From assembly GCF_022549695.1 (NCBI RefSeq), contig NZ_JAKZGS010000001.1:62001-126000 (forward strand): DNA of 64,000 nt. Reading direction: 5' to 3'. The notes below the pieces were generated by a model. That model made no database searches, was not told the DNA's origin, and saw nothing but the letters and a program-made list of their open reading frames with translations. The position numbers were made by a program, and so were the translations under genes. Each line of letters starts with the position of its first letter. Within the stretch, counting starts at the first letter, position 1. Positions 26,804 through 34,832 of the stretch are shown here, piece by piece. The DNA comes from Belliella calami. Lineage in GTDB: Bacteria; Bacteroidota; Bacteroidia; Cytophagales; Cyclobacteriaceae.

Positions 26804-27829
26804 ATGATTATATACATTTATCCAGTAAAGACAGCATTTACTGAACGTGATATTCACATGTTGAGAGCCGAATTCAAAGTAAAAGCATTGGCATTTACGC
26901 AATCGCCTTTGATGCTTCCTTTTTTTCTGATTTTACAATTCTTCCAATTATTGATTCTTCTACCTTTCACAAATCATTACCTCTGTTTTTTTGGAGGTTG
27001 GCATAGTGTGATTCCAACATTCTTTGGCAAGCTTTTCAACATCCCCACTTTCATTCAAGCTGGAGGAACTGATGCTGTCAATATGCCAAGTATAAATTAT
27101 GGGAATTATCGAAAAAAATGGCTCAGAAAAGCCACTACTTACAGCTTTCTGAATTGCAGCAAAATCCTACCCGTGGCAGACAGTCTTGTTGGTTATGATT
27201 ATCATTACGATCCCAATATTCCTAGAAAACAAGGTTTAAGAAACTTGATTCCAAATCTAAAAACGCCTATTGAAGTTATTCATAATGGATTTGATGCTGT
27301 TTTCTGGAAAAATTTGGAAATAGAAAGATTTACTTATTCATTCATCACTGTTGCCAAAGGCATTTCAAAATCAGCTCGAGCAAGAGTAAAAGGAATCGAC
27401 TTAATAGAATTGCTTGCCCTTGAATTTCCACAATACAAATTCACACTTTTGGGAGACGAAGAATATATTCCAAATTCAAAAAACATACATGTAATCGGCT
27501 CAATGCAACCAAAGGAAATGGTGAAAATTCTAAACCAACATCAATTCTATTTGCAACTATCGACTTCCGAAGGCTTTCCAAATGCCTTAGCGGAAGCAAT
27601 GCTCTGTGGATGTGTCCCAATAGGTTCGGCCGTTGGAGATATTCCTGCGATAATAGGGAACACGGGTTTGATCTTGGAAAATCGAGATTTCGAAAAACTC
27701 AAAAGTTTAGTACAAATGGTTGATCATGACTTGTTTTCAGAGAAAAGTAAATTGGCAAGAGACAGAATTGTTTCTGAATTTTCTTTCGAAAAAAGAAAAA
27801 ATGCGCTTTTATCTTTAATTAAAAGTTAA
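26804..27829 (+). CDS. Glycosyltransferase family 4-like protein
   Basis: This protein of about 341 residues has the GT-B C-terminal signature: VIGSMQPKEMVKILNQHQFY, LSTSEGFPNALAEAMLCGCVPIGS and GDIPAIIGNTGLIL, the nucleotide-sugar-binding region of GT1/GT4 enzymes. The N-terminal half includes a hydrophobic stretch (LPFFLILQFFQLLILLPF), which may anchor it to the membrane. I start at the ATG at 26804 (MIIYIYPVKTAF), since the upstream TTG at 26777 has no support. It belongs to the cluster with YfhO, methyltransferase and flippase. Confidence 0.87.
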   Translation: MIIYIYPVKTAFTERDIHMLRAEFKVKALAFTQSPLMLPFFLILQFFQLLILLPFTNHYLCFFGGWHSVIPTFFGKLFNIPTFIQAGGTDAVNMPSINYGNYRKKWLRKATTYSFLNCSKILPVADSLVGYDYHYDPNIPRKQGLRNLIPNLKTPIEVIHNGFDAVFWKNLEIERFTYSFITVAKGISKSARARVKGIDLIELLALEFPQYKFTLLGDEEYIPNSKNIHVIGSMQPKEMVKILNQHQFYLQLSTSEGFPNALAEAMLCGCVPIGSAVGDIPAIIGNTGLILENRDFEKLKSLVQMVDHDLFSEKSKLARDRIVSEFSFEKRKNALLSLIKS

Positions 27830-27850
27830 AATTGAATCAGAAAAGAAAAT

Positions 27851-29329
27851 ATGAAACCAATCGCACGTCAAAGTATCTTAACCACATTATCCTCCTATTT
27901 AGGGGTGGTGATTGGGTATTTCAATGTACTTTGGCTTCTTCCTTATGCCTTGGAACCAGAGCAAATTGGGATATTTAGGACTATCCAAGATATGGCATTG
28001 CTATTTGTTCCTTTTGCACAACTTGGGGTTGGCAATGGAATTACGAGGTTTTATCCAAAAGTAAAATCTTCTCAATTTTCGTTTTTTACACTGAGTCTTT
28101 TGCTTTCCCTTTTTGGCTTTTTGGTTGTGGCGGTATTGTTTTTTTTCTTCAAAGACACCCTAATTTCTGCCTTTGCGACCAATTCTCCAGAAGTCATTGA
28201 TTTCTTTGGTGTGGTTTTATTTATCACACTATTCTCTGTTTTGAATACGATACTGGACGCTTTTTGTAGATCATTTTTGAAAGTAGCAGTACCTGCTTTT
28301 TTCAGGGAGGTAATTTTGAGATTACTTGTAGCAATCCTTATCGCTTTCTATCTGCTTCGCTGGGTGAGTTTTGATATTTTTATGTGGGGCTTGGCTTTGA
28401 CGTATTTCATAGCACTTTTGGGAATGATCATTTACATGATAAGAGTTGATCTTTTCAAGCTAAACTTCCGGTTCAGTGATTTTCCTGTAGGTTTTTTAAA
28501 GGAATTTATCAATTACAATTTGATAACACTTTTAGGAACAACTGGCGCAATCTTGATTATGAAGATTGATAGCTTGATGGTCAGTTCATTGATTGGCTTA
28601 GACGCAAATGCAATTTATACCATAGCATTTTCGATTGCTGTGGTGATCGAAATGCCAAGAAGAGCAATCTCCCAGGTGATCATGCCAGTGGTAGCGGAAC
28701 ATTTTGAAAAAAACGAATTATCTGAGATCAATAAACTTTACAAACAAGTAGCTGTCCACCAATTATTGATTTGTTTGCTTTTGTTTTTGGGTATTTGGTC
28801 TAGTATTGATAGTCTTTATCATTTTGTTCCGAACAATCAGGTGTATGAAGTCGGCAAATGGGTGGTACTTTGGATTGGCTTGGGAAAATTGTCAGATGTA
28901 CTCTTTTCAATCAACGGTGAAATCATCGTTTTTTCGAAATATTATGTGTTCAACATAACTGCTACATTGATAATGTGCGTAGCAGTAATCATTCTTAATC
29001 TGGTTTTGATCCCACTGATGGACATAGAAGGCGCAGCGCTTGCATCATTTTTGGCCATGTTTCTATTCAACTTTGTAAAGTACATCTATGTCAAAAATCG
29101 ATTGAATTTTGACCCTTTTTCGATGGATATTTTAAAAATCATATTCTTGGGAATCATCACATTCACGATTCAATACTATTTGTTCCAAAACCGAGAGTTG
29201 GGAATTTCAGATATAATTTTAAGATCACTAGTGGTGATTTTAGTGTATTTAGGAGGAATTTTTTTACTGAATATTGCTAAAGAAAGCAGAGAAAGCATTA
29301 TCAAAAAAATAAAAAGAACCGGATCTTAG
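27851..29329 (+). CDS. Polysaccharide flippase-like membrane protein (MATE/Wzx superfamily)
   Basis: The 492-residue protein has about 12-14 hydrophobic segments, with the N-terminal pattern SILTTLSSYLGVVIGYFN and an LLPYALEPEQIGIFRTIQDMA loop that is typical of oligosaccharide flippases. The central FLKEFINYNLITLLGTTGAI starts the second half. Such proteins move lipid-linked sugars across the inner membrane. It lies 21 nt after the glycosyltransferase gene and ends the cluster. Confidence 0.88.
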   Translation: MKPIARQSILTTLSSYLGVVIGYFNVLWLLPYALEPEQIGIFRTIQDMALLFVPFAQLGVGNGITRFYPKVKSSQFSFFTLSLLLSLFGFLVVAVLFFFFKDTLISAFATNSPEVIDFFGVVLFITLFSVLNTILDAFCRSFLKVAVPAFFREVILRLLVAILIAFYLLRWVSFDIFMWGLALTYFIALLGMIIYMIRVDLFKLNFRFSDFPVGFLKEFINYNLITLLGTTGAILIMKIDSLMVSSLIGLDANAIYTIAFSIAVVIEMPRRAISQVIMPVVAEHFEKNELSEINKLYKQVAVHQLLICLLLFLGIWSSIDSLYHFVPNNQVYEVGKWVVLWIGLGKLSDVLFSINGEIIVFSKYYVFNITATLIMCVAVIILNLVLIPLMDIEGAALASFLAMFLFNFVKYIYVKNRLNFDPFSMDILKIIFLGIITFTIQYYLFQNRELGISDIILRSLVVILVYLGGIFLLNIAKESRESIIKKIKRTGS

Positions 29330-29873
29330 AGTGTTACAAACCCCTTTATAGACAAGATTTGAGCTGCCTTGAAATCGCAAACTTCCACTGTTATCCTGAC
29401 TCCGAAGAGACGAGGTTCCGTCCCGATAGCTATCGGGAGAAATGAGGCCTGTTTTTGAAAAGGGCTTCACTCGGTAATTTATGTTAATTGTGAAGTTTGA
29501 ACATGTCGGCGACCCGGTTCCTTGGACAAATATACGGATTATACTTGGAGAAGTTAACGATCCGCAAGTCATTATTCACCATTAATGGTAAACCATACAG
29601 AACATTATTCTATTATTCCCATCTCCAAAAAACAACTACAACACAATGGCTGTATATTTAACAAAAAAGTAAATAAATTAGGCAAAAGCTCGGAATATAA
29701 TTAAAATTGGAAAAAATACAGATTAGAATAATTTTTGAAATTATCTGCCTTTTTGCATTTCACTGATATTTGGAAAAACCAAAGATTATTTCGCAACCAC
29801 AAAATATTATTCCAGTAAATTGAAAAACTCAATTTAATTATCAATAATTTTGCAGCGGTAAAAGCGCATTAAA
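29330..29873. other. Intergenic region with a perfect palindrome
   Basis: No gene is supported. At 29421-29438 lies TCCCGATAGCTATCGGGA, an 18-bp perfect palindrome embedded in a CGAGGTTCCG...GAAATGAGGCC context that recurs in altered form at 31170-31210. The 102-aa antisense frame at 29264-29572 runs back over the flippase 3' end and is not credible. Confidence 0.6.
29845..29852 (+). promoter_or_regulatory. Putative -7 element of the universal stress protein gene
   Basis: TAATTTTG matches TAnnTTTG, 22 nt before the start codon, with TTG at 29820-29822 upstream (22-nt spacer, a little longer than the usual 19). Confidence 0.45.
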
Positions 29874-30797
29874 ATGTATCAAATCAAAAAGCTCATAGTT
29901 TGTCTTGATCAAACAGAATTAGACGAAACTTTAATCAAATTTGCGTCATTTGTTGCACAGGTAAATCAGACGAAGAAAATCTATTTTACCAATGTGATCC
30001 GCAACCTAAATATCCCCAAAGAGGTCATTGAAGAGTTTCCTAATTTGATTGAGAATATTGTAGAGGAGAGAAAAACCAAAATGAAAGAGTTGGTGAGCCG
30101 AAATTTTACAGTATCAAAGGATATAGAGCTTTCATTTGTGGTGAAGGAAGGGCAGTTATCCAAGAAAATCCTGAAACTCGCCCACGAAAAATCCGCGGAT
30201 ATGATCATTCTTGGAAGAAAAGTTCAATTGTCCGGAACAGGCGTCTTGTCCCAAAGATTGGCAAGAAGGGCTAGTTGTTCCTTGTTGATTATCCCAGAAA
30301 ACTCCATCCCAAAAATTGACAAACTGCTGGTTCCAAGTGACTTTTCGGATTATTCAAAAGACGCAATGGAAGAAGCCATTATGATCGTAGGGAAATATGG
30401 TGGCAAGGCCGAGATCTTCTGCCAGAATGTATTTTCTATACCTTCAGGCTATCATTTTTCAGGTAAAACATACGAGGAGTTTGCTGCAATCATGCAAATG
30501 CATGCTGAGATCAATTTCAAAAAATTCATAAGAAAAATAGATACAAAAGGAATCAATATCAATCCACTTTATACCAAGGATGAAGACGATGATCCTGTAG
30601 AGGACATCCTTGCCAAAGCAAATGAAATCAATGCTGATGGAATCATCATTGGCGCTAAAGGACGAACTGCCGCTACAGCTTTGTTTATCGGAAGTATGGC
30701 TGAGCGCTTGATCCAAATGAATCATAAGATCCCCCTTCTAGTCACCCGTCCAAAAGGTAAAAACGCAGGAATCTTGGATTATATACTGGAGATCTAA
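29874..30797 (+). CDS. Tandem universal stress protein
   Basis: The 307-residue cytoplasmic protein has two UspA-like domains. The first (1-145) starts LIVCLDQTELDETLIKFASF and ends with ADMIILGRKVQLSGTGVLSQ ... SCSLLIIPE. The second (about 150-300) starts LLVPSDFSDYSKDAMEEA and ends ADGIIIGAKGRTAATALFIG ... IPLLVTRP. The G-x-G/K-G-R-TAA motif in the second domain resembles the ATP-binding G(2x)G(9x)G(S/T) pattern; the first is weaker. The genes of this family act in stress and starvation responses. It is monocistronic, with a terminator at 30800-30835. Confidence 0.92.
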   Translation: MYQIKKLIVCLDQTELDETLIKFASFVAQVNQTKKIYFTNVIRNLNIPKEVIEEFPNLIENIVEERKTKMKELVSRNFTVSKDIELSFVVKEGQLSKKILKLAHEKSADMIILGRKVQLSGTGVLSQRLARRASCSLLIIPENSIPKIDKLLVPSDFSDYSKDAMEEAIMIVGKYGGKAEIFCQNVFSIPSGYHFSGKTYEEFAAIMQMHAEINFKKFIRKIDTKGININPLYTKDEDDDPVEDILAKANEINADGIIIGAKGRTAATALFIGSMAERLIQMNHKIPLLVTRPKGKNAGILDYILEI

Positions 30798-30799
30798 TC

Positions 30800-30835
30800 A
30801 ACCTTTGGGGTTTTCTAAAACCCCGAAGGTTTTTA
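30800..30835 (+). terminator. Terminator of the universal stress protein gene
   Basis: A 15-bp stem with one G-T pair (AACCTTTGGGGTTTT / AAAACCCCGAAGGTT) has a 2-nt centre and is followed by TTTTAT. Confidence 0.85.
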
Positions 30836-31362
30836 TACCAACCATTACCAGAAGAACACTAGAAATATTTTTTTAGTATCAGATAAGGTATCTCTACCCA
30901 TGAAAATAATTGACGCTTTTTTTTGATTGTTCTTTATTGGAGAAGCGAGACAGAAGCAGGGATGAAATCAACCCCGAAGTGCCTGCCTGCTGCAGGCAGG
31001 GTTAAACTTTGAATAGCCCCGGATTGCTACCCGGGGATCAAAGTAGATGAGAGAAACAACAACCCCGAAGTGGGTTGAACCCTACTAATTGTAAGAATAA
31101 AGTGTCAACTATTTTCAGGACAAGACCTTCACACCTCAACTTCAATTTTAACTTTCCAATTTCAAATAGGGACGAGACCTCTCTCCCGGATCCTTTCGGG
31201 AGAAAGGTGACTCATATCTTATTTCTCATCTCTCGCTTCAAGACTATTAGACCTGGAAGCTTGTGTCTCATTTCTTGGCACTTAGCCTTCTTTTCGCATT
31301 CAAAGTAAAGTTTTTAAAATTTCTCTTTAAACTTATTGGTATATTCATTGTCTAAGAAAGCA
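30836..31362. repeat. Intergenic region with several dispersed palindromes
   Basis: No gene. It contains CCTGCCTGC-T-GCAGGCAGG (30982-31000), CCCCGG/CCGGGG with an 8-nt centre (31017-31036), TCTCCCG/CGGGAGA (31182-31203) and the direct repeat CAACCCCGAAGT (about 30969 and 31060). The 77-aa frame at 31075-31308 runs through these repeats and is not considered coding. Confidence 0.6.
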
Positions 31363-31911
31363 ATGATGTCACTCAGCGATCTCGCCATCCTAAATATGAT
31401 CAAAGACCCTAACCAACGTGAAAAGGGTTGTCGTGCATTGGTGGAGACTTATCAAAGACGTGTGTATAGCATTATCAGAAAAATGGTGATCATTCATGAA
31501 GATGCAGATGATATCACTCAAAACACCTTCATCAAGGCATTCAAAAATCTGGAAAATTTCCAAAGCAACTCTTCCCTGTTTACTTGGCTCTACAGAATCG
31601 CTACAAATGAAAGTTTGAATTTTATAGAGAAAAAGAAAAGGCGCTTCTTCTTTCCAATAGAAGATCATGAGGAAGTGATGAAAAACTACATCGATGAATC
31701 CTATTATATCGATGGTGATGAAATAGAAAAACAACTTCAAAAATCTTTGCTCAAACTCCCTGACAAACAAAGACTGGTGTTTAATTTGAAGTATTTTGAA
31801 GATTTGAGTTATGATGAAATAAGCCGTATTACAGAGACTTCAGTAGGAGCTCTGAAAGCCAGCTATCATCATGCTGTAAAGAAAATCGAAAATGAATTGA
31901 AAATAGAGTAA
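31363..31911 (+). CDS. ECF-type RNA polymerase sigma-70 factor
   Basis: The protein of about 182 residues has sigma region 2 (VETYQRRVYSIIRKMVIIHE, DADDITQNTFIKAFKNLENF, SLFTWLYRIATNESLNF) and region 4 (LPDKQRLVFNLKYFEDLSYD, EISRITETSVGALKASYHHA), the standard ECF layout. The ATG at 31363 is used over the TTG at 31336; an adjacent ATG at 31366 is possible. It heads an operon with a small membrane protein (candidate anti-sigma) and a Spy-like periplasmic protein, which suggests an envelope stress circuit. Confidence 0.93.
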   Translation: MMSLSDLAILNMIKDPNQREKGCRALVETYQRRVYSIIRKMVIIHEDADDITQNTFIKAFKNLENFQSNSSLFTWLYRIATNESLNFIEKKKRRFFFPIEDHEEVMKNYIDESYYIDGDEIEKQLQKSLLKLPDKQRLVFNLKYFEDLSYDEISRITETSVGALKASYHHAVKKIENELKIE

Positions 31912-31946
31912 ACCCTTTAGTTTCACTTCTGTCTAAAGCATATATT

Positions 31947-32318
31947 ATGAAAAATTTATCTAAAAAAGGAATTTTCAAGGTACCTGAGCATTACTTTGAT
32001 ACACTTTCTGATCAAATCCTTGAAAAGAGGGCTTCACAAAAGACCAAAATGTTCTACTTAAGAAGTATGGCAGCGGCAGCAGTGGTAATTATAGGTGTGG
32101 CAGTCTTTGTTTTCAAGAATGAAGTCAGTGGTCCTGACTATTTCAACCAAAGCATAGCCGAAGACATCAATTTGTATATCAATGCGGGTCATTGGGGAGC
32201 TGAAGAAGTCCTTAACTTATCAGATGATCCGAATCTGATTTTGGATCAAATCATTGATCAGGAATGGGGGAATTACAACACAACTGATTTTGAATTGGAA
32301 AATGACTTTCTATATTAA
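31947..32318 (+). CDS. Small single-pass membrane protein, candidate anti-sigma factor
   Basis: The 123-residue protein has a cytoplasmic N terminus of about 40 residues (FKVPEHYFDTLSDQILEK), one membrane segment (AAAAVVIIGVAVFVF, about 50-65) and an acidic extracytoplasmic tail. The 'F.VPE.YF..L...I' opening is frequent in Bacteroidota proteins encoded right after ECF sigma genes. It lacks a recognisable zinc HxxxCxxC motif. The anti-sigma role is inferred from position and topology only. Confidence 0.65.
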   Translation: MKNLSKKGIFKVPEHYFDTLSDQILEKRASQKTKMFYLRSMAAAAVVIIGVAVFVFKNEVSGPDYFNQSIAEDINLYINAGHWGAEEVLNLSDDPNLILDQIIDQEWGNYNTTDFELENDFLY

Positions 32319-32329
32319 CCCTAGAGACT

Positions 32330-32782
32330 ATGAAAAACTTAAAATTTATACTTCCTATATTATTTGTATTGATCAGCTCTTCGATATTCGCACAACGAAA
32401 CGAACAAAAATTCGATAGGGAAAAATATGAGTCAGCAAGGGTGGCATTCATAACTAATAGATTAGATTTAAAACCAGAACAAGCTGAAAAATTCTGGCCT
32501 TTATTCAATAAATATAATGAAGACAGGGAGCGGATGATGAGAGAATTGTCCAACATCAACAAACAAAGTGAAGGGGATTTAAATGAAAGTAAAGCAAAAG
32601 AACTTATCAGCGAACGTTTTAAAATCCAACAAAGTATTCTTGATTTGGAAAAAGACTTTACCCAAGATATTTCTAAAGTAGTTAGTTCAAGTCAAGCCCT
32701 GAAATTAGGAGGAGTTAGTAGGGATTTTGTTAGGCAGATCTACCGAATGAATCAAAGAGGTGGAGATCGAAGAGGAAATTAA
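32330..32782 (+). CDS. Spy/CpxP-like periplasmic protein
   Basis: The 150-residue protein has a signal peptide (MKNLKFILPILFVLISSSIFAQ) and an all-helical, charged mature part with LDLKPEQAEKFWPLFNKYNE, which resembles the LTxxQ-containing Spy/CpxP region, and an arginine/glycine-rich C terminus (RMNQRGGDRRGN). Spy/CpxP proteins act as periplasmic chaperones or stress sensors. It is third in the ECF sigma operon, 11 nt after the candidate anti-sigma gene, and is closed by a long palindrome at 32782-32819. Confidence 0.7.
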   Translation: MKNLKFILPILFVLISSSIFAQRNEQKFDREKYESARVAFITNRLDLKPEQAEKFWPLFNKYNEDRERMMRELSNINKQSEGDLNESKAKELISERFKIQQSILDLEKDFTQDISKVVSSSQALKLGGVSRDFVRQIYRMNQRGGDRRGN

Positions 32783-32819
32783 AACAAAGAGAGGTGTAAA
32801 TTTACACCTCTCTTTGTTT
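32782..32819. terminator. 38-bp perfect palindrome, bidirectional terminator
   Basis: AAACAAAGAGAGGTGTAAA (32782-32800) is followed directly by its exact reverse complement (32801-32819). It lies between the convergent Spy-like gene and mscL, and reaches into both stop codons. The A-rich and T-rich ends give a run of T on either strand. Confidence 0.9.
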
Positions 32820-33237
32820 ATAATTCTTTTTTCTTTAGAAGATCCCGTATTTCTTCCAAAAGCACTTCTGATTTTGGAGGTGCAGCAGGTGCTGCTGGTG
32901 CAGCTTCTTCTTTCTTTTTCATGGAATTCATTGCTTTGATGGCAAGGAAAATTACAAAAGCGATAATTAAGAAATCCACTACATTTTGGATAAAATTACC
33001 ATAACTCAAAGTCACAGCAGGAAAATCCGTACCAGCTTCAGTATAGGCTTCTCTCAATATGATAGCCAAATCCTTGAAGTCCACACCACCGAGTAAGATA
33101 CCCAAAGGAGGCATGATAATATCATTTACAAATGACGATACAATCTTGCCAAAAGCACCTCCAATAATTACAGCAACAGCCAAATCAATGACATTACCTT
33201 TCATTGCAAATGTTTTAAATTCTTTTAACATTCCCAT
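32818..33237 (-). CDS. mscL: Large-conductance mechanosensitive channel MscL
   Basis: MscL is the pressure-release channel of the inner membrane. The 139-residue protein has the hallmark N terminus ([40 protein letters not shown]), a periplasmic loop (about 48-80), the second membrane helix ([20 protein letters not shown]) and the C-terminal cytoplasmic helix ([17 protein letters not shown]) after an Ala/Pro-rich linker ([12 protein letters not shown]). The length is typical. It converges with the sigma operon. Confidence 0.97.
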   Translation of the reverse strand: MGMLKEFKTFAMKGNVIDLAVAVIIGGAFGKIVSSFVNDIIMPPLGILLGGVDFKDLAIILREAYTEAGTDFPAVTLSYGNFIQNVVDFLIIAFVIFLAIKAMNSMKKKEEAAPAAPAAPPKSEVLLEEIRDLLKKKEL

Positions 33238-33346
33238 AATTACAAGTTTAATTTTTTGTTTCTTAAATTTTAATAGGAAAAATACGGAAAAATTAAATTA
33301 ATGCTAACAATCTACTTCTAAATAATATAAATAACATCCGCCATGA

Positions 33347-33375
33347 TTTGAAATTTATTATTTTTCCTAACTTTG
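33347..33375 (+). promoter_or_regulatory. Putative promoter of mgsA-pfkA
   Basis: TTTG (33347-33350), a 17-nt spacer and TAACTTTG (33368-33375) resemble the Bacteroidetes consensus, 25 nt before the mgsA start. Confidence 0.5.
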
Positions 33376-33399
33376 AACCATAACCTATTAAACAAAAAA

Positions 33400-33780
33400 A
33401 TGAAAATTGCATTGATTGCACATGACGGTAAAAAAGCCGATATGGTTCATTTCCTGTCGGGATTTAAAGATGAATTGTTAAAAGAAGATATACACCTAGT
33501 GGCCACTGGCACTACTGGATCACACATTGCGAGAGCGGGTTTTGAAGTTCAAAAACTATTATCTGGACCATTAGGAGGAGATGCACAAATTGCAGCTATG
33601 GCAGCAGAAAAAGAATTGGATTTGGTTATTTTTTTTAGGGATCCACTTGATAAGCATCCTCATGAACCGGATGTACAGATGCTAATGCGAATATGTGATG
33701 TCCACAACATCCCTTTGGCCACTAATCCTGCCGCTGCGGATATGTTTTTTAAATATTTAACCTTGCTTAGAAAAAAATAA
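33400..33780 (+). CDS. mgsA: Methylglyoxal synthase
   Basis: The enzyme converts dihydroxyacetone phosphate to methylglyoxal and phosphate, a bypass of lower glycolysis used when phosphate is short or sugar phosphates pile up. The 126-residue protein has the family blocks IALIAHDGKKADMV, ATGTTGSHI, SGPLGGDAQIAAM (catalytic Asp) and FFRDPLDKHPHEPDV (active-site Asp/His). The ATG at 33400 is used over the longer frame from 33373. Its stop overlaps the pfkA start as TAATG, so the two glycolytic branch enzymes are made together. Confidence 0.95.
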   Translation: MKIALIAHDGKKADMVHFLSGFKDELLKEDIHLVATGTTGSHIARAGFEVQKLLSGPLGGDAQIAAMAAEKELDLVIFFRDPLDKHPHEPDVQMLMRICDVHNIPLATNPAAADMFFKYLTLLRKK

Positions 33781-34766
33781 TGGAAATCAAAACGATAAAG
33801 AAAATTGGTGTCTTGACCTCTGGTGGAGATGCACCTGGAATGAACGCGGCAATTAGGGCTACTGTAAGAGCTGGCTTCTATTACAACCTGGAGATGTATG
33901 GGATATACAGGGGCTATGAGGGGATGATTAATGATGAAATCAAAAAACTTGAAAGTAAGAATATTGCACATGTTTTAGAAAGAGGTGGTACATTCCTCAA
34001 GTCGGCCAGAAGTGCAGAATTCAGGACTAAAGAAGGAAGACAAAAAGCATATGACAACCTAAAAAAGCACGGTATCGATGCTTTGGTGGTAATTGGTGGT
34101 GATGGATCCTTGACTGGTGCACATTTGTTTTTCCAGGAATTTGGAATCCCAGCTATAGGCCTTCCAGGTACCATAGACAATGATCTTTCAGGAACTGATA
34201 GCACGATTGGCTTTGACACGGCATGCAATACTGCAATTCAGGCAATTGATAAGATACGAGACACAGCTACCTCACATGACAGATTGTTTTTTGTAGAAGT
34301 GATGGGAAGAGATGCTGGATTCATCGCAATCAATGCAGGAATAGGAAGTGCAGCAGCCGCAACACTTATTCCTGAGAAGAAAATGCCTATAGAAAGATTA
34401 GTAGAAAGGCTAAAAGCTAGAACCAAAGCACTCAAGCAATCAAATATTGTAATAGTAGCCGAAGGTGGAAAAAGTGGTGGTGCAGCAGAAATTGCATCAA
34501 AAATCAAAAAACAGCTTCCATACTATGATATTAAAGTCACGATTCTAGGCCACTTGCAGCGCGGCGGTTCACCGACATCTTTTGATAGAGTGCTAGCGAG
34601 CAAACTTGGGGTGGCAGCGGTAGAAGGTCTTATGCAAGGGAAATATGATGTGATGGCTGGGATTATCAACAATAAAATTGTATTTACACCTATCACAAAA
34701 GCAATAGTGGATGATAAGGAAGTAGATGAAGATGATTTTAGAATTGCAAAAATCCTCTCGACCTAA
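33780..34766 (+). CDS. pfkA: ATP-dependent 6-phosphofructokinase
   Basis: The enzyme phosphorylates fructose 6-phosphate to fructose 1,6-bisphosphate, the committed step of glycolysis. The 328-residue protein has GVLTSGGDAPGMNAAIRATV, GGDGSLTGAH, the catalytic PGTIDNDLSGTDSTIGFDTA (Asp as base), EVMGRDAGFIA and ILGHLQRGGSPTSFDR. The Gly in GGDGS fits an ATP-type rather than pyrophosphate-type enzyme. It starts inside the mgsA stop (TAATG) and is closed by a strong terminator. Confidence 0.96.
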   Translation: MEIKTIKKIGVLTSGGDAPGMNAAIRATVRAGFYYNLEMYGIYRGYEGMINDEIKKLESKNIAHVLERGGTFLKSARSAEFRTKEGRQKAYDNLKKHGIDALVVIGGDGSLTGAHLFFQEFGIPAIGLPGTIDNDLSGTDSTIGFDTACNTAIQAIDKIRDTATSHDRLFFVEVMGRDAGFIAINAGIGSAAAATLIPEKKMPIERLVERLKARTKALKQSNIVIVAEGGKSGGAAEIASKIKKQLPYYDIKVTILGHLQRGGSPTSFDRVLASKLGVAAVEGLMQGKYDVMAGIINNKIVFTPITKAIVDDKEVDEDDFRIAKILST

Positions 34767-34789
34767 GGAATTACAGAATTTGAATGAAT

Positions 34790-34832
34790 AAAAAAGACCT
34801 GCTAAAATAAAATTTAGCAGGTCTTTTTTTTA
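34790..34832. terminator. Terminator between pfkA and the GH13 gene
   Basis: AAAAAAGACCTGCTAAA pairs with TTTAGCAGGTCTTTTTT around a 6-nt loop. A and T runs on both sides make it suitable for both converging genes. Confidence 0.9.

Noticed and set aside
29264-29572. 102-residue minus-strand protein
   Set aside because: It overlaps the flippase 3' end and a palindrome and shows no family features.
31075-31308. 77-residue plus-strand protein
   Set aside because: It runs through palindromes and has no recognisable feature.
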